Shown here one piece after another: positions 33,868 to 45,855 of a DNA stretch of 64,000 nucleotides. The stretch comes from Lepus europaeus (taxonomy: Eukaryota; Chordata; Mammalia; Lagomorpha; Leporidae): assembly GCF_033115175.1 (NCBI RefSeq), contig NC_084850.1:108297939-108361938 (forward strand), in the 5' to 3' direction. The notes under the pieces are model-generated. The model made no database searches. It was not told where the DNA came from and saw only the letters and a program-made list of their open reading frames with translations. Each line of letters starts with the position of its first letter. Positions within the stretch are counted from its first letter, which is position 1. A program made the position numbers and the translations under genes.

Positions 33868-34222
33868 TTTCCAGAAGTTAATGGAAAAATGAAATTAAAG
33901 GATGTTTATTTTGGTGCCGCACCCCATGGGAGACCAGGAGAAGCACCTGGCTCCTGCCATCGGATCAGCGCGGTGCACCGGCCGCAGCGCGCCTACCGCG
34001 GCGGCCATTGGAGGGTGAACCAACGGCAAAAGGAAGACCTTTCTCTCTGTCTCTCTCTCACTGTCCACTCTGCCTGTCAAAAAAAAAAAGTAAAATCCAT
34101 GCGTGATTTTTTAAATAATATGCAGTTTCATGAACTTTTGGAAGATATTTCATATGCAGGAATTTCAAAATTTTTTTGCACCAAGATAAACTTATTTAAC
34201 TTCATTTTCCAAAAGCATTTTT
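33868..34222. mobile_element. Possible mariner-type hairpin element (MITE), split by a CSINE
   Basis: The left arm (33875-33917, 'aatggaaaaatgaaatt' to 'tttattttggtgc') and right arm (34178-34215, 'gcaccaagataaac' to 'ttcattttcca') are inverted complements over about 35 bp with a few mismatches. The right arm continues 'aaatttttttgcacc', like mariner-derived termini (ggttggtgcaaaagt). A GC-rich CSINE fragment sits between the arms. Family and exact ends are uncertain. Confidence 0.45.
33918..34089 (+). mobile_element. CSINE, GC-rich form, 5'-truncated
   Basis: Starts at 'cgcaccccatgggagacc' and runs through 'accggccgcagcgcgcctac' to 'cactctgcctgtc' and a short A-run. Confidence 0.92.
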
Positions 34223-35581
34223 AAAATATCCTCATTGTTAAGTATGTATTTCTAAAAGATAAAAACTCTTTTTCAAGCATGACCACTATCACACCCAAAA
34301 AACACTTGACAATTTCATGATATCAATTATACCCAGACACTGTCTAAAAATTCCTATACTGTCCCATAGTGGTTTTTTTTTTTTCCTGCTGGCTTAAGTT
34401 AGGAACCAGAAAAGGTCCCTCATTTCATGTGATTAATGCGTCTCTTATATCTATTTGCCAGGGGAACCTTCCCCAATGTATTCTTGCTATTTGCTGGGAA
34501 AAAAAGGGGGGGGGGCATTTTCCCTAGAAAATATTTCATAATCGATATTTTACTGATTTTATTTCCATCTCTCTAGTGTCATTTAATATATACCTTCAAA
34601 CCTTATATTTCCTATAAATCGCAAGTTAAAAGTGGAGGCTTGCTCCAATTTAGGTTTGATTTTGAATACCTTGTAGGTGGTGGTACTGTATACTTGCTAT
34701 CATATCACATCAGGGGAGCTATAATATCTGCTGGTCACATTTTTAAGTGATGTCAACATTAAGCGCTGGATTCAGGTGTTGTGAGTTCCCCTTGAAAAGC
34801 TCCCATCAGCCTTTCACATATGGAAAGTATTGCTTAGATCCATTATTTCATTGCGGTTTGCAATGTGTAAGATCCTGTCATTTCCTCTGCTTTTATTAGG
34901 TAGAATGTTCTAAAGAAAAACTTTTTCTAATTAACTATTTAGATACCCCAAGGTATACTTCGTATAAGAAAGGCACAATCAGCACTTGATTCCTTATTGT
35001 TAGTCACCTATTCTCAGAAAAATGAGTTTTTTCCCTAGCATTGCCTAAAAGTAACCCAAGAGCCTTTTTAAAAAAAAAAAAAATCCTTTGTGCCTACAGA
35101 TTTTAGCATCTTTGATGTATTTCAATCCATTACCTTCATTATTCAGTTTGAATTCTTCCTCTTTGAAAAGATTTGTAAGAGATATAATTCACATACCATC
35201 CAAGCCACCCAAGTAAGTGGCACAATTCCGTGGTTTTTAGTACAGTCACAGAGTTGTGCAACTATTATCATAATCTAATTTTAGAACATTTTTGTCATGC
35301 CAGGAAGAAACCCTATATCCATCTGCAGTCGCTCCCTCTCCCCTAATATCCCCACAGCCCTAGGCAACCAGTGATTTACTTCCTGTTTCTATTGATTTGC
35401 CTATGTTAGACAGTTCATATAAATGGAGTTACATAACATGTGGCCTTTGTCCGACTTCTTTTCCTTAGTGTAATGTTTCTAAGATTCGTCTATGTTGAAG
35501 CATGCGCCAGCATTTCATTCCTTTTTATGATGAACCACATTTTGTTTATGCGTTCATCAGTTGATGGACATTTGGGCTTGC

Positions 35582-35942
35582 GGTGAGTTGAATGGTGGCC
35601 CATCTCTTAACCCCTGGAACCTGTGAATGTAGCCTTATTTGGAAAACAACTCTTTGCAGATGTAATTAAGTTAAGAATCTGGAGATGAGATCATCCTGGA
35701 TTATCGGGGTGGGCCCTAAGTCCAGAGAGAAATATGTTTATGAGACACATAGAGAGACAGAGGGAGGAAGCAGGATTGGAGTTATGCAGCTCCAATAAGC
35801 TAAGAAACACCTAGAACCACGGGAAGAATGTTCTCCTAGCATGTGGCCCTACCAATACTTGGATTTCAGATTTCTGGCCTCCAGAACTGTAAGAAAAACA
35901 CATTTCTGCTGTGTTAGGCCACCCAGTTTGTGGCGAGTTGAT
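35582..35942 (+). mobile_element. MLT1-type MaLR LTR inside L1M
   Basis: Nearly complete: 'cggtgagttgaatggtggccc', 'ggaacctgtgaatgtagccttatttgg', 'tttgcagatgtaattaagttaag', 'tcatcctggattatcggggtggg', 'ctggcctccagaactgtaag', 'ccacccagtttgtgg'. It divides the antisense L1M after 'gacatttgggcttg'. Confidence 0.85.
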
Positions 35943-36137
35943 GTAACGCATGAGATGAGATGAAGGAGAGAAAGACAGTGCTGTTTGTACTTTTTGGCTC
36001 TTAGGAAAAATGTTGCAATGAACATCTATGTACAAGTTTCTGCGTGGATACATGTTTTCATCTCTCTTGTGTATAGAAGTAGAATTGCGAAATCATACCA
36101 GTAATGCTATGCTTAACACTTTGAAGAACTGCTAAAT

Positions 36138-36465
36138 TGTTTTTATTTTTAGATTTAAGTGTTTATTTGAAAGGCAGAGTTAGAGAGAGAGAGAGAGACA
36201 GACAGAGAGAGATCTTCCATTCGCTAGTTCACTCCCCAAATGGCTGCAATAGCCAAGACTGGGCCAGGCCAAAGCCAGGAACCCATAACTCCATCTGGGT
36301 CTCCCACGTGCTCCCAAATACTCGGACCATCTTCCAATGCATTCCCAGGAGCATTATCAGGGAGCTGGATTAAACTGGAACAGCTGGGAATCGAACCAGT
36401 GTTCATACGGGATGCTGGCATTGTAGGCGGCAGCTTAACCCCACTGTGCCACAATGCTGGTCCCC
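36138..36465 (-). mobile_element. CSINE, main form
   Basis: GAACTGCTAAATTGT at 36124-36138 and GAACTGCTAAACTGT at 36469-36483 form a 15-bp TSD with one mismatch, made of L1M sequence. The head ends 'cacaatgctggtcccc'. Confidence 0.95.
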
Positions 36466-36584
36466 CATGAACTGCTAAACTGTGTAACAAAGTGACTCCA
36501 CCATTTACATTCCCACTAACAATGTACAAGGATTCCAATTTCTCCACTTCCTCATCAATTCCTGTTATCACGTAGCTGCTAAGG

Positions 36585-36897
36585 TTTTTTTTTTTTTTTT
36601 CCATTTATTCATTTTATTTGACAGGCACAAAGATAGAAATGAGGAGGGGGAGAGACCTTCTGTCAGCTCCTCCAATGCCTGCAACAGCCAGGGCTGAGGC
36701 CAGGCCAAAGCCGGCAGTTGGGAACTCAGTTCGAGTCTCCCATGCGGGTGGCACAGACTCAGCTACTTGAGCCATCACTGCTGCCTCGCAGGATCTGCAC
36801 AAGCAGGAAGCTGGAACTGGGAGCAGAGGAAGGGCTGGAACCCAGGTACCCTGATACAGGATGCGGGCATCTGAACCGCTAGGACAAATGCTTACCT
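36585..36897 (-). mobile_element. CSINE, older form
   Basis: T-run at 36586-36600, 'gagccatcactgctgcctcgc', head end 'ccgctaggacaaatgcttacc'. Confidence 0.87.
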
Positions 36898-37850
36898 CTG
36901 TTAGGAAACAGGAGAGAATAAACAACAGGTAAGCAACTAGCATCCATGCTCTAATTTATAAATCTTAATAAGCACGATGCAAGGCGAGGGAGGGATAGGA
37001 TTAAGAAGTTCTGCTGCTCTATTGCACAGTAGGGTGATCTTAGGCAACGACAGCATACTGCATATTTCTCTTAAAAAAAAAAAAAAAAGGATTTTGCATG
37101 TTTTCACCAGACAGAATTGAGAAATGCTTAAGGAGATGGTTACGTTGACCACGATTGAATATTACAGGATGTATACCCTGTGAAAGCATCCCACAGAGAG
37201 GAAGCAGTGTGTTAAGAGCTGTGCCACATGTCCCCTGCTATTTTCTTCTGTTCTCTTGGTTGTCTGTTAGTGCTGTTGATTTCTTTCGCTGTACAGAAGC
37301 TTCCTAGTTTTATATAACTTCTGGGGCCTTATAAATAAAAAAAATCATTACCTGTACTGACGTCTCAAAGGATTGCCTCTATGTTTTTTCCAGTAGTTTC
37401 ACAGTTTTAGGTCTTACATTTCGGTCTTTGACTCATTTTGAGCTGATTATTGCACAGGGCAAGAATTAGGGGGTCTAGTTTCAACCTTCTACATATCTTG
37501 GCAATTTTGAGGAGCACTGGTCAAATATTTTGTGGGATACCATTCCACAGAGATTAGTCATATTTTTCTCATGAGGAGGCTGGGGTTACTGAAGTGAAGG
37601 GCCATTTTCACCACATGACATCAGGGACACATACCCTCCACATGACGGCCCACTGCTGTTATTGACCTTGACCATCGGCACTCAGTGACTGCCAGGTGTC
37701 CCCCTTTCCTCCCCTGTCTATTTTGCATTAGACACTTGTTTCTTCTTCCCCACTTATTTATTTATTCAATTGCTTCTATTGGTATGGAATCAGGGATATG
37801 TGGGCTATAATCCAGTACTATTAATTTATTTTTGCATATCTCCATAACTC

Positions 37851-37870
37851 TGTGTGTGTGTGTGTGTGTG
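37851..37870 (+). repeat. (GT)n short microsatellite
   Basis: About ten GT units within L1-derived DNA. Confidence 0.85.
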
Positions 37871-38520
37871 TAACACTACCCTTATCTTCTGGACTACAAG
37901 ATGCTCTAGGCTCATTGTGTATATTCCCTGTCCCAACTCGAATTGCTCTAGGCTAGTGAGCCGATACAACAAGGAAATGTATATGTATATGTATAGACTA
38001 AGCAGTGTAGATCAACATGTCCATACATATTTTTATAAATATTCAACTACATTAAGCTAAATATAATCATATCATATGGATGTCTCAAACTCCAACATAA
38101 TAGCACACAGTTGATTACAGCTTTCTCCCTTTGTCTTTAACTGCCTACCTCAACAGTGACAAACCTCATCAGCCATCGGCCATCCATTTCCTTAACTGTC
38201 TATTTCTAGTGCTTGTGTATAGCAGGATTTGAATTGTTTCATACATTTGTAACTCACCTGCACTCCATCTTGGGATCCCCTTATCTCCTAAATGGATTTT
38301 TAAAAAATTACATACATTAAGGTTCACTCTTTGTGTCATAAAGTTATATAGGCTTTTTAAAAATGCATAATGGCATGTATACAGCATTATAATGTTATAC
38401 ACAATGGTGGCATTGCCCTCAAAATCCTCTGTGCTTTACTTATTCAACCCTTCCCCCCTCTCCAAATCCCTGGCAACCACTGATCTATTTATTCTATCTA
38501 GCTTCACCTTTAACAAAGAG

Positions 38521-38834
38521 TTTTTTATTATTATTAGGACTTATTCATTTACTTGAGAGGTAGAGTTACAGAGAGATATTCCATCTGCTGGTTCACTCCC
38601 CAAATGGCTTCAATGGCTGGAGCTGCACCAATCCGAAGCCAGGAGCCAGGAGCTTCCTCCAGGTTTCCCATGTGGGTGCAGGGGTCCAAGGACTTAGGCC
38701 ATCTTCCACTGCTTTCCCAGGCCATAGCAAAGAGTTGGATTGGAAGAGGAGCAGCCAGGACTAGAACTGGTGCCTATGTGGGATGCCAGCACTGCAGGCA
38801 GGAGTTTAATCTACTAGGCCACAGTGCTGGCCCC
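38521..38834 (-). mobile_element. CSINE, main form
   Basis: 'tattattattaggacttattc' to 'cacagtgctggcccc'. It is directly followed by another copy in the same direction. Confidence 0.93.
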
Positions 38835-38836
38835 TG

Positions 38837-39170
38837 TTTATTATTATTTATTTGAAGGGCAGAGTTCCAGAAAGAGAGAAGGAGAGACAGAGGGTGAGAG
38901 ACAGATCTTCAATCCTCTGGTTCACTCCCCAAATGGCTTGCAAAGACAGGGGCTGGGCCAGGCCAAAGCCAGGAACCAGGAGCTTCTTCCGGGTCTCCCA
39001 CATGGGTGCAAGGGCCCAGAGACTTGGGTCATCTTCCACAGACACATCTTTCCCAAGCATATTAGCTGGGAGCAAGATTGGAAGTAGAGCAGCCGGGACT
39101 CAAACCGGTGCCCATGTGGGATGCTGGCACTGCAGGCCGCGGCATAACCCACTGCACCACAGGACCGACA
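38837..39170 (-). mobile_element. CSINE, main form
   Basis: 'tattattatttatttgaaggg' to 'gcaccacaggaccgac'. Tail of this copy abuts the head of the preceding one, so it probably inserted at or near the A-rich junction. Confidence 0.93.
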
Positions 39171-39387
39171 TCTAGTTTTGCATTTTATAGATGTCATATA
39201 AAAAAGAATCACACCACAGATAGCTTGTAAAGACTAGCTACTTCCACTCAGCAACAGGAACTTTAGGTTCACCCATATTTTTGCCTGGCTTGAGAGAATA
39301 CTCCTTTTTATCACTGGGTAGTGTTCCATCATATGCATGTACCATAGTTTTTTACACACACATTCATTATCTATTAAAAGACCTCCA

Positions 39388-39639
39388 GGGCCAGCGCTAT
39401 GGTGTAGCAGGTAAAGCCACTGCCTGCAGTGCTGGCATCCCATATGGGCGCAGGTTCAAGTCCTGGCAGCTCCACTTCCAATGCAGCTCTCTGCTATGGC
39501 CTGGAAAAGCAGAAGACAGACCAAGTCTTGGGCCCCTGCACCCGCGTGGGAGACCCGGAAGAAGCTCCTGGCTCCTGGCTTCAGATTGGCCCAGCTCCAG
39601 CTGTTATGGCCATCTAAGCAGTAAACTAGTGAATGGAAG

Positions 39640-39689
<50 letters not shown>

Positions 39690-39745
39690 GCCTCTGCTAC
39701 TCTGTAACTCTGCCTTTCAAATAAATAAGTAAATCTTTTTAAAAA
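39388..39745 (+). mobile_element. CSINE, main form, with long (CT)n
   Basis: Head 'agggccagcgctatggtg', (CT)n at about 39642-39685, tail 'aaataaataagtaaatcttt'. TCTATTAAAA occurs on both sides. Confidence 0.93.
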
Positions 39746-40060
39746 GTTTCTATTAAAAAAAAAGAGAGAAAGCCCTCTTGGTTGCTTCCAGGTTTTGAAA
39801 ATTATGAATAAAGCTGCTTTAGACATTTGCATGTGGGTTTTCATGAAGATGTAACTTTCGAATCAGTTGGTTATATACCTAGGAGAGCAATGGCTAGAGT
39901 GTATAGTAAGGCTATGTTTTGCTTTGAAAGAAACTGCCAAATGGCCTTCCAAAGAGGCAGTTTCCACCAGCAGTGAATGCCAACTCCTGTTGCTCTACAT
40001 CTCCACCAGCAATCGACATTGTCAGTTTCTTGGATTTTAGGATTCTAATAGGCGTGTATC

Positions 40061-40679
40061 AGTAGCTTATTGCTGTTAAATACCATCTTTGGTATTTCTT
40101 TCTCTCTGACATTTTATGCTGCCTTCCCCTTGAGGGGCTTCTATCTGGATTTTTTTTTTCTTTCTTCATTCATGAAACAAGGTCCTCACCTTGTCCAGGT
40201 TTCTTGGTGGAAAGAGTGCGCTGCACCCGTGGTTGCAGCTTCAGGTGTCCTGTGCATTGCTGATCAAGATGCTACAGCAGTCTCTGTAATGAAACGTGGT
40301 CTCTGGAGCTAGGGCTCCCTCACTCCCAGGGCTGGAACAGCACGGTCCTGGAGATGAAGATGCACTTACAAGTCTGTGCTGGCAGTGGGCTGGCTCGGGG
40401 AGCGAAATTACTCCAGGAACTGAAGTACGCTTTGTTCAAAACAACTGCTGAGTCCTTTCCCATCCACATCTGCCAGGAATTCAGAACTCTGTCTTGGCCC
40501 AAATTCGTGATACGATTTAGTTGTCACCTGCCCTTATGTAACTGGACAAAGTCTTGGCCCTCCTGTGGCCTCTGGGGACTCACTAGTTCTCTCATGGTCC
40601 TCTCATGTCCAGTTGGCGGTCCTGGGTGACCCACACTATTACAGTTCATCCTGGATGCCTCACTGAACTACCTTTTATT
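40061..40679. other. No recognised gene or repeat
   Basis: Unique DNA. A 91-codon plus frame at 40354-40629 is open but has no recognisable domain. Confidence 0.4.
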
Positions 40680-40816
40680 ATAAAACACAGCAAAGCACAC
40701 AAACCAAATTTATAGAATGAATTATCATAAGGCCACACCATCATAACGACCATCCAGGTCAAGTAGTAATACTACCAACCCCAGAAACACCTCATCCGTG
40801 TACAAGCTCCTGATTT

Positions 40817-41128
40817 TAAAAAATGCTTTAATTTATTTGAAAGTCAGAGAGACAGAGAGAGAAGGAGATATAGAGAGATCCTGCATCTGCTGGTTCACTC
40901 CCCAAATGCCTGAAATAGTCAGGACTGGGCCAGGCTGAAGCCAGGAGCCTAGGATGTAATCCTGGACTCCCACATGGGTGGCAGGGACCCAAGTATTTCA
41001 GACTGCTTCTTCTCCGGGTACACTCTGGCAGGAGGTTGGAATCAGAGAGGAGCCAGGGCTGAAGCCCAGGCACTCCTTATGGGATGCGGATGTCCCAAGT
41101 GGCATCTCAATCATTGTGCCGCTTGCTC
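40817..41128 (-). mobile_element. CSINE, older form
   Basis: 'atgctttaatttatttgaaag', 'cagactgcttcttctccgggt', head end 'tcaatcattgtgccgcttgc'. Confidence 0.87.
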
Positions 41129-41251
41129 ACTCCCTGGTTTCTATAACAACAATTTCAGATTTCTTTATGGTTTTATCATCCAGGTGTGCATCCTTAGATA
41201 CTCTACTTGAGTATTGCCCAGGAAAAAAATTTGATTCATCATTTAAATTTC

Positions 41252-41561
41252 TTTCAAAAAAGATTTAATTACTTGAAAGGCAGAATTACAAAGAGAGAGG
41301 GAGAGACAGACAGAGCTCTTCCATCTGCTGGTCTACTCCCCAAATGCCTAGGCTGGGCCAAAGCCAGGAGCCCAGAATTCCATCTGGGTCTGCTGCATGA
41401 GTGGCAGGGGCTCAAGCCCTTGGGCCATCCTCTGCTGCTTCCCTAGGCACATTAGCAGGGAGCTGGATTGGAAGTGGAGCAGCCGGGACTCGAACCAGCT
41501 CTCAAATGTGATGTCAGCATTGCTGGTAGCAGCTTAACCTGCTGCAGCACGACACTGGCCA
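41252..41561 (-). mobile_element. CSINE, main form
   Basis: 'aaaaaagatttaattacttg' to 'cacgacactggcc'. Flanks TAAATTTCTTT and TAAATCTCTTT look like a TSD. Confidence 0.92.
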
Positions 41562-42000
41562 CCTTAAATCTCTTTGGATCTTCTGTTCCCCTCTCTCTCC
41601 CTTTCTTTTCCTTATAATTTACTTGTAGAAGAACACAGACAACCTGAGCTACCAAGTTTCTGAAAGTCTGAATTTCGCTGATGACACCCTCATAGTACAT
41701 TTCAACCCATATCCTGTCTCCCAGTTTTCTAGCTAATTGTCAGTTGCATTTGGAGTTTTGATGAGACTGAGTTTTGATCTTTTTTTTTTTTTTTTTTGCA
41801 AGACTGTGAGTGGTACAGAGTTCTTTCATTAACAGCCACGTAATGTCTGGTTGTATCTCTTTTGTGTTATTAACAGCTATGAACTTGCATTGCCTAGATC
41901 AATTAATTTATTGAGTGTTGCAAAATGATGAGAATCAAATTCTGTCATTTTATTTTCAATTTAATGAAGAGCATACACCTGCCGCGCCAGGCAGGCATCT

Positions 42001-42318
42001 CAGCATAGACATGAGAGCCACTATTATACTTCTATAAAGCGGTGCTTCCCTATCTACTTGCCGCTGACATAGTGTCCACGGGGAAAAGGCAGGCTGTGCT
42101 TGATTCTTTCCCTTTATCAGTTTTCACATGATGACTCAGTTCCCTGACATCCTTCAAGGTGGCTCATTTAAAAATATCACTATGAAATTTAAATGCGAGC
42201 ACACTTGATGAGTTTTAATCCATTGCACATTTTCATGTGATAGAAGATGCATAACACACAATTGTACTATTTTAGTCATGTTTAAGTGCTTGGTTTTGTG
42301 ATTTTAAGTATCCATTGC
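42001..42318. other. No recognised gene or repeat
   Basis: AT-rich DNA between L1M remains and an older CSINE; nothing identifiable. Confidence 0.4.
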
Positions 42319-42597
42319 AGGGACGAGTGTTTGGCATCGCATTTAGGACACCACTCGGGATGCGTGCATCTCACACTGGAGTGGCTGGGTCTGGGCGCCA
42401 GCTCGGCTCCCGGTTCCGGCTTCCTGCTCATGTATACATTGGAAGGCAGCTCAGGTCACTGGGTCCCTGCCCACCCATGTGGGAGACTCTGAGTTCTTAG
42501 CTCCTAGCTTTGTTGTGTCCTATGGGGGGGGGGGTGTGTGAACCAGTGGATGGAAGATCGTTGTGTGTCTCTCTGCCTTTCAAATAAAATAATTACA
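42319..42597 (+). mobile_element. CSINE, older form
   Basis: Head 'gggacgagtgtttggcatcgc', a run of ten or more G near 42524-42534, tail 'caaataaaataattac'. Confidence 0.85.
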
Positions 42598-43462
42598 TAC
42601 TTATTGTCTTTTAAGACTTGTTGAAAGTTCTGTTTCATTTAGTTAAAAACAATTTAATAAACACACGATAACTGTAGATATTCATAGGGAACAGCATCTG
42701 TCTCACTGGAAAAAATCTTGAAATATTTCCTAGTCCAGAGCCTTTCAAAAAAAAAAAAAAATGAGGAGAGCCCTCTCCTACAGCTGCTTTCCTCCTACGC
42801 CTCTCCCTTCCAAACAGCACAAGCAAACACGAGCCAAAGAGAGAACTGAAAGCCCCGCCTCACCAGGGCCGTGTGCAGCGTCTACGTCACCATTCACAGT
42901 CAGCCCAGCGCCGGTTGCCAGAGTCAGCAGGAGGGGCTGAAGGTTTGAAATGCACACAGTTTACACGCCGGTGATGTGCAAAGCTGAGCTGAGCTACTTC
43001 CGTCCTGCTTGCATACCTTATTAAAATTCATCGCAGGATTTGGAACATAGGAAAAGATTTGAGTTTCAAATACTGTAACTTTTTGTTTCCATTTGGAAAG
43101 CATGTGTGTGGAGATCTTTTCCTTTGAACTTTAACCCAGACTGCAGCAGCTGAGCAGCCAGTTGAATGGACAAGCTGTGCTAACCTTTATGGGCTCCTCT
43201 CTTTCTCACTCTGCTGATTCCCTATTTTGACTTCCCCCAATCTTCTTTCTACCCACTCAGACAAATAACTGGGGATCCAAGCAACCAGTATACATGGAAG
43301 CATTACAAATCTGTTTTCTAAAGAAACTTCAGGAAAAATTTTCCCAAGAATTCCAACCCCACATGTAGATACATTTCAGAAAAATCGGTATAATGTCTGT
43401 AAGAGGGATACATATCCCATCCCAGAATGCTTTAAATGTGACATTATCCTAACAAATACTGG
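42598..43462. other. No recognised gene or repeat
   Basis: Unique DNA. 42840-43000 is GC-richer with 'tctacgtcacc' (CRE-like) near 42881; no other support for a promoter. Confidence 0.4.
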
Positions 43463-43785
43463 GGAGGGGCCAGCATTGTGGCGTAGTAGACTAAGCAAGC
43501 TGCCTCTTGCAACACAGGGATCCCATATCATAGCACAGGTTCGAAACCCGGCTGCTCTGCTTCCAGTCCAGCTCCCTGGTGGGAAGGCAGCAGATGAGGG
43601 CCCAAGTACCTGGGGCCCTGCCACCCACATGGGAGGCCTGGATGGAGTTCCAAGCACCTGGCTTCTAACTGGCCCAGCACGGATCCTTGTGGTTATTTGG
43701 GGAGTTAACCAGTAGATGGAAGATCCTCCCTCTCTCCCTCCCTCTCTCTCTCTCTCTCTCTCTGCCTTTCAAATAAATAAACTGA
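43463..43785 (+). mobile_element. CSINE, main form
   Basis: Head 'aggggccagcattgtggcgtag' to tail 'caaataaataaactg', with a CT-tract at 43728-43763. Confidence 0.93.
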
Positions 43786-43929
43786 AGAAGACAAAAGTTC
43801 CCTGACCTTCTGTTACAAAAACAACAACAGCAGCAACTGTGGGGGAAGTAGTGAGGGTGAGCTTGCTTAGAGCAAAAATGACAGGAGACTGATGGCCATG
43901 TGAAGTGCAAATATATTTCCAGGCTTAAC

Positions 43930-44330
43930 TATTGAAAAATAGGGTAAATGACGATTGATTTCCTTATTCAGTTAATAACTATTTCTGAAGCACCAGCTAT
44001 TGTCATGCAACACATGATGAGATGTCGGTCATCCATGGACCACACCTACAATGATGCTCCTATAAGATTGTGGTAGAACTGAAAAAGCGCATCTCCAAAT
44101 GACATTAGTACAACACAATCATCACGCCTGCGTGGAGATGCTGGCGTGAAGATACCTACCGCATTGCCAGTCAGATCAACACACAGTACATACACACTTA
44201 CATATTTGATGTAAGACATTCTTACCTAACTGACTCACGGATATTGCTAGACTATGTATCTGATTATTATTTTAGGATGTAACTCTACTTCTGAAAAAGT
44301 TGTCTGTAGAACAGTGTGTTGATCTGTGCC
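43930..44330. repeat. Probable ancient interspersed repeat, family unresolved
   Basis: 'gagatgtcggtcatccatggaccacacctac', 'cctataagattgtgg' and 'ggagatgctggcgtgaag' recall a widespread old mammalian repeat with a 'cggtcaacgatggaccgc..ggtcccataagatta' core. I cannot name it. Confidence 0.4.
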
Positions 44331-44384
44331 AGCTGCAGTAACACGGATCTCACATTGACAGTCTCACTCCATTGCATCTACAGG

Positions 44385-44610
44385 GCATGGGCACATGGAC
44401 ACGTGGGCATCAGTTCAAGTCCTGGTTGCTCTACTTCCGGTCCAACTCCCTGCTAATGCATCTGAGATGGTAACTGTCTGGGGAGTGAACTAGCAGATGG
44501 AAGATCTCGATCTTGCTCTCTCCCTCTTTCTCTCCCTCCCTCCCTCTCTTCCCTCCCTCCCTCTCTTACTCTACCTTTCTAGGAAAATAAGGAAATCTTC
44601 TTTTAAAAAG
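44385..44610 (+). mobile_element. CSINE, older/main form, internal deletion
   Basis: 'gggcatgggcacatggacacg' through 'gcatctgagatgg' jumps to 'ctgtctggggagtgaactagc'. The (CCCT)n/(CTCC)n stretch 44516-44572 replaces the usual CT block. Confidence 0.85.
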
Positions 44611-44622
44611 ATGCTACATCGG

Positions 44623-44956
44623 GGCCAGTGCTGTGGTGCAGCGGGTAAAGCCGCCACCTGCAGTGCCGGCATCCTATATGGGTACCACTTCGAGATCTGG
44701 CTGCTCCACTGCTGATCCAGCTCTCTGCTATGGCCTGGGAAAGCAGTACAAGATGGCCCAAGTCCTCAAGTCCCTGCACCTGCGAGAGTTACCCGGAAGA
44801 AGCTCCTGGCTCCTAGCTTTGGATCGGCGCAGCTCCGCCTGTTGCAACCAATTGGGGAATGAACCAGTGGATGAAAGACCTCTCTCTCTCTCTGCCTATC
44901 CTCTCTGTGTGTAATTCTGACTTTCAAATAAATAAATAAATCTTTAAAAAAAAAAA
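44623..44956 (+). mobile_element. CSINE, main form
   Basis: Head GGGGCCAGTGCTGTGGTG to tail 'aaataaataaataaatctttaaaa'. Flanks 'aagatgctacatc' and 'aagatgccacgtt' suggest a diverged TSD. It directly follows a same-strand copy. Confidence 0.94.
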
Positions 44957-45539
44957 AGATGCCACGTTGAGGGATGGACCTGCGCCACGTCAGTGTGAGA
45001 GAGAACCCTCTGTGCTGTTCCTGGAGTGACACACCTGTGCATACCAAGCCCTGTGCGTGGCCCTGGGAACACGGCTAGAAAGGTCTTCAGGGACCCAAGG
45101 GCTGAGAAGGGGAAACAGGCAAGTGTCGTGCACTACAGACAGCCTGGGACTTTACCTCCCTTGCGAACTGAGTTAACTTGCTACGATCTCGCTGATGACA
45201 TATAAGCCTTCACTACTCCATGACACAGTAGGCGGCATGAGCATGCTCACATCTGTACCCGTTGCCCTCCCCCGCCCAGGGCTGCTGAGCTTGGTGTGGA
45301 GGGGCTGAGACGGATGCCTGCGCACGCACAAGGGACGTCATTGCAGGAGACAAACACTGAAGTTAGGGAACCTGAATCACTTCTGGAGATGATGGTTATC
45401 CTTGGCCTCTCCCTTGGAAGGAGATTCCATCTCCATCTCCATCTCCAAACCTGTTAGCTACAGAAACTTCCTTCAAAAACGTAAACATGTCAAGGCCCAT
45501 CAGGAACAGCCAAGAGGGAGCCACCCCCAGGTGTGAGCA
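44957..45539. other. No recognised gene or repeat
   Basis: GC-average unique DNA with (CATCTC)n-like triple near 45430-45446 ('ccatctccatctccatctcc'). Confidence 0.45.
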
Positions 45540-45650
45540 GGCCTGGCCGGCCCCTGGTTGACCCCAGATTTGAAAACAACACAGTTGTTTATCACTGAGG
45601 TTTTGTGGTTGATACACAGCATTATTGTAGCAATAAACAACTGATACCAT
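45540..45650 (+). mobile_element. LTR 3' end remnant, family unresolved
   Basis: 'atcactgaggttttgtggttg', 'gcattattgtagcaataaac' and 'aactgatacc' are typical last bases of old MaLR/ERVL LTRs. Confidence 0.4.
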
Positions 45651-45855
45651 CACCAATAGCACCTTCATTCCCAAATCTAATTTATTTTTTCCATTATAAC
45701 CAGATCTCCCCTTGTGAAATACAGATCTTATCAACCCCTAGACCGGCTAAAAGCCTTTATAGACTGTAGCTCAGACACAAAACCAGAAGTCATTGGTGGT
45801 CCAGTCTCTGTTTTCTTTGTATTTTTCATTTTAAATTTGTTTTTAATTTCTTTTA

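Larger units (their letters stand above)
34240..36584 (-). mobile_element. L1M 3' UTR and ORF2 end, antisense, interrupted
   Basis: 34240-35120 has antisense L1 3' UTR character ('catatcacatcagggg', 'agtgatgtcaacattaagc'). 35160-35580 carries 'gatataattcacataccatcc', 'cagagttgtgcaactatt', 'caaccagtgatttacttcc', 'catcagttgatggacatttggg'. It continues at 35990-36137 ('aatgaacatctatgtacaagtttc') and 36466-36584 ('attcccactaacaatgtac'). Breaks are an MLT1 LTR and a CSINE. The first 900 bp are less certain. Confidence 0.75.
37225..40060 (-). mobile_element. L1M ORF2 to 3' part, antisense, with three CSINEs
   Basis: 37225-37560 is antisense ORF2 ('cgctgtacagaagcttcctag', 'gtcttacatttcggtctttgac'). 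37740-37850, 38420-38520 ('ccctggcaaccactgatc'), 39171-39387 ('tccatcatatgcatgtaccatag') and 39746-40060 ('gaataaagctgctttagac', 'aaactgccaaatggccttcc') continue the same element. Coding capacity is lost. The stretch 37560-37740 is not clearly L1. Confidence 0.7.
40680..42000 (-). mobile_element. L1M fragments, antisense, with two CSINEs
   Basis: 40680-40815 ('atgaattatcataaggccac', 'gaccatccaggtcaag'), 41129-41251 and 41562-42000 ('gttgtatctcttttgtgttatt', 'gcctagatcaattaatttattg', 'gttgcaaaatgatg') resemble antisense 3' regions of old L1s. These may be more than one element. Confidence 0.5.
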
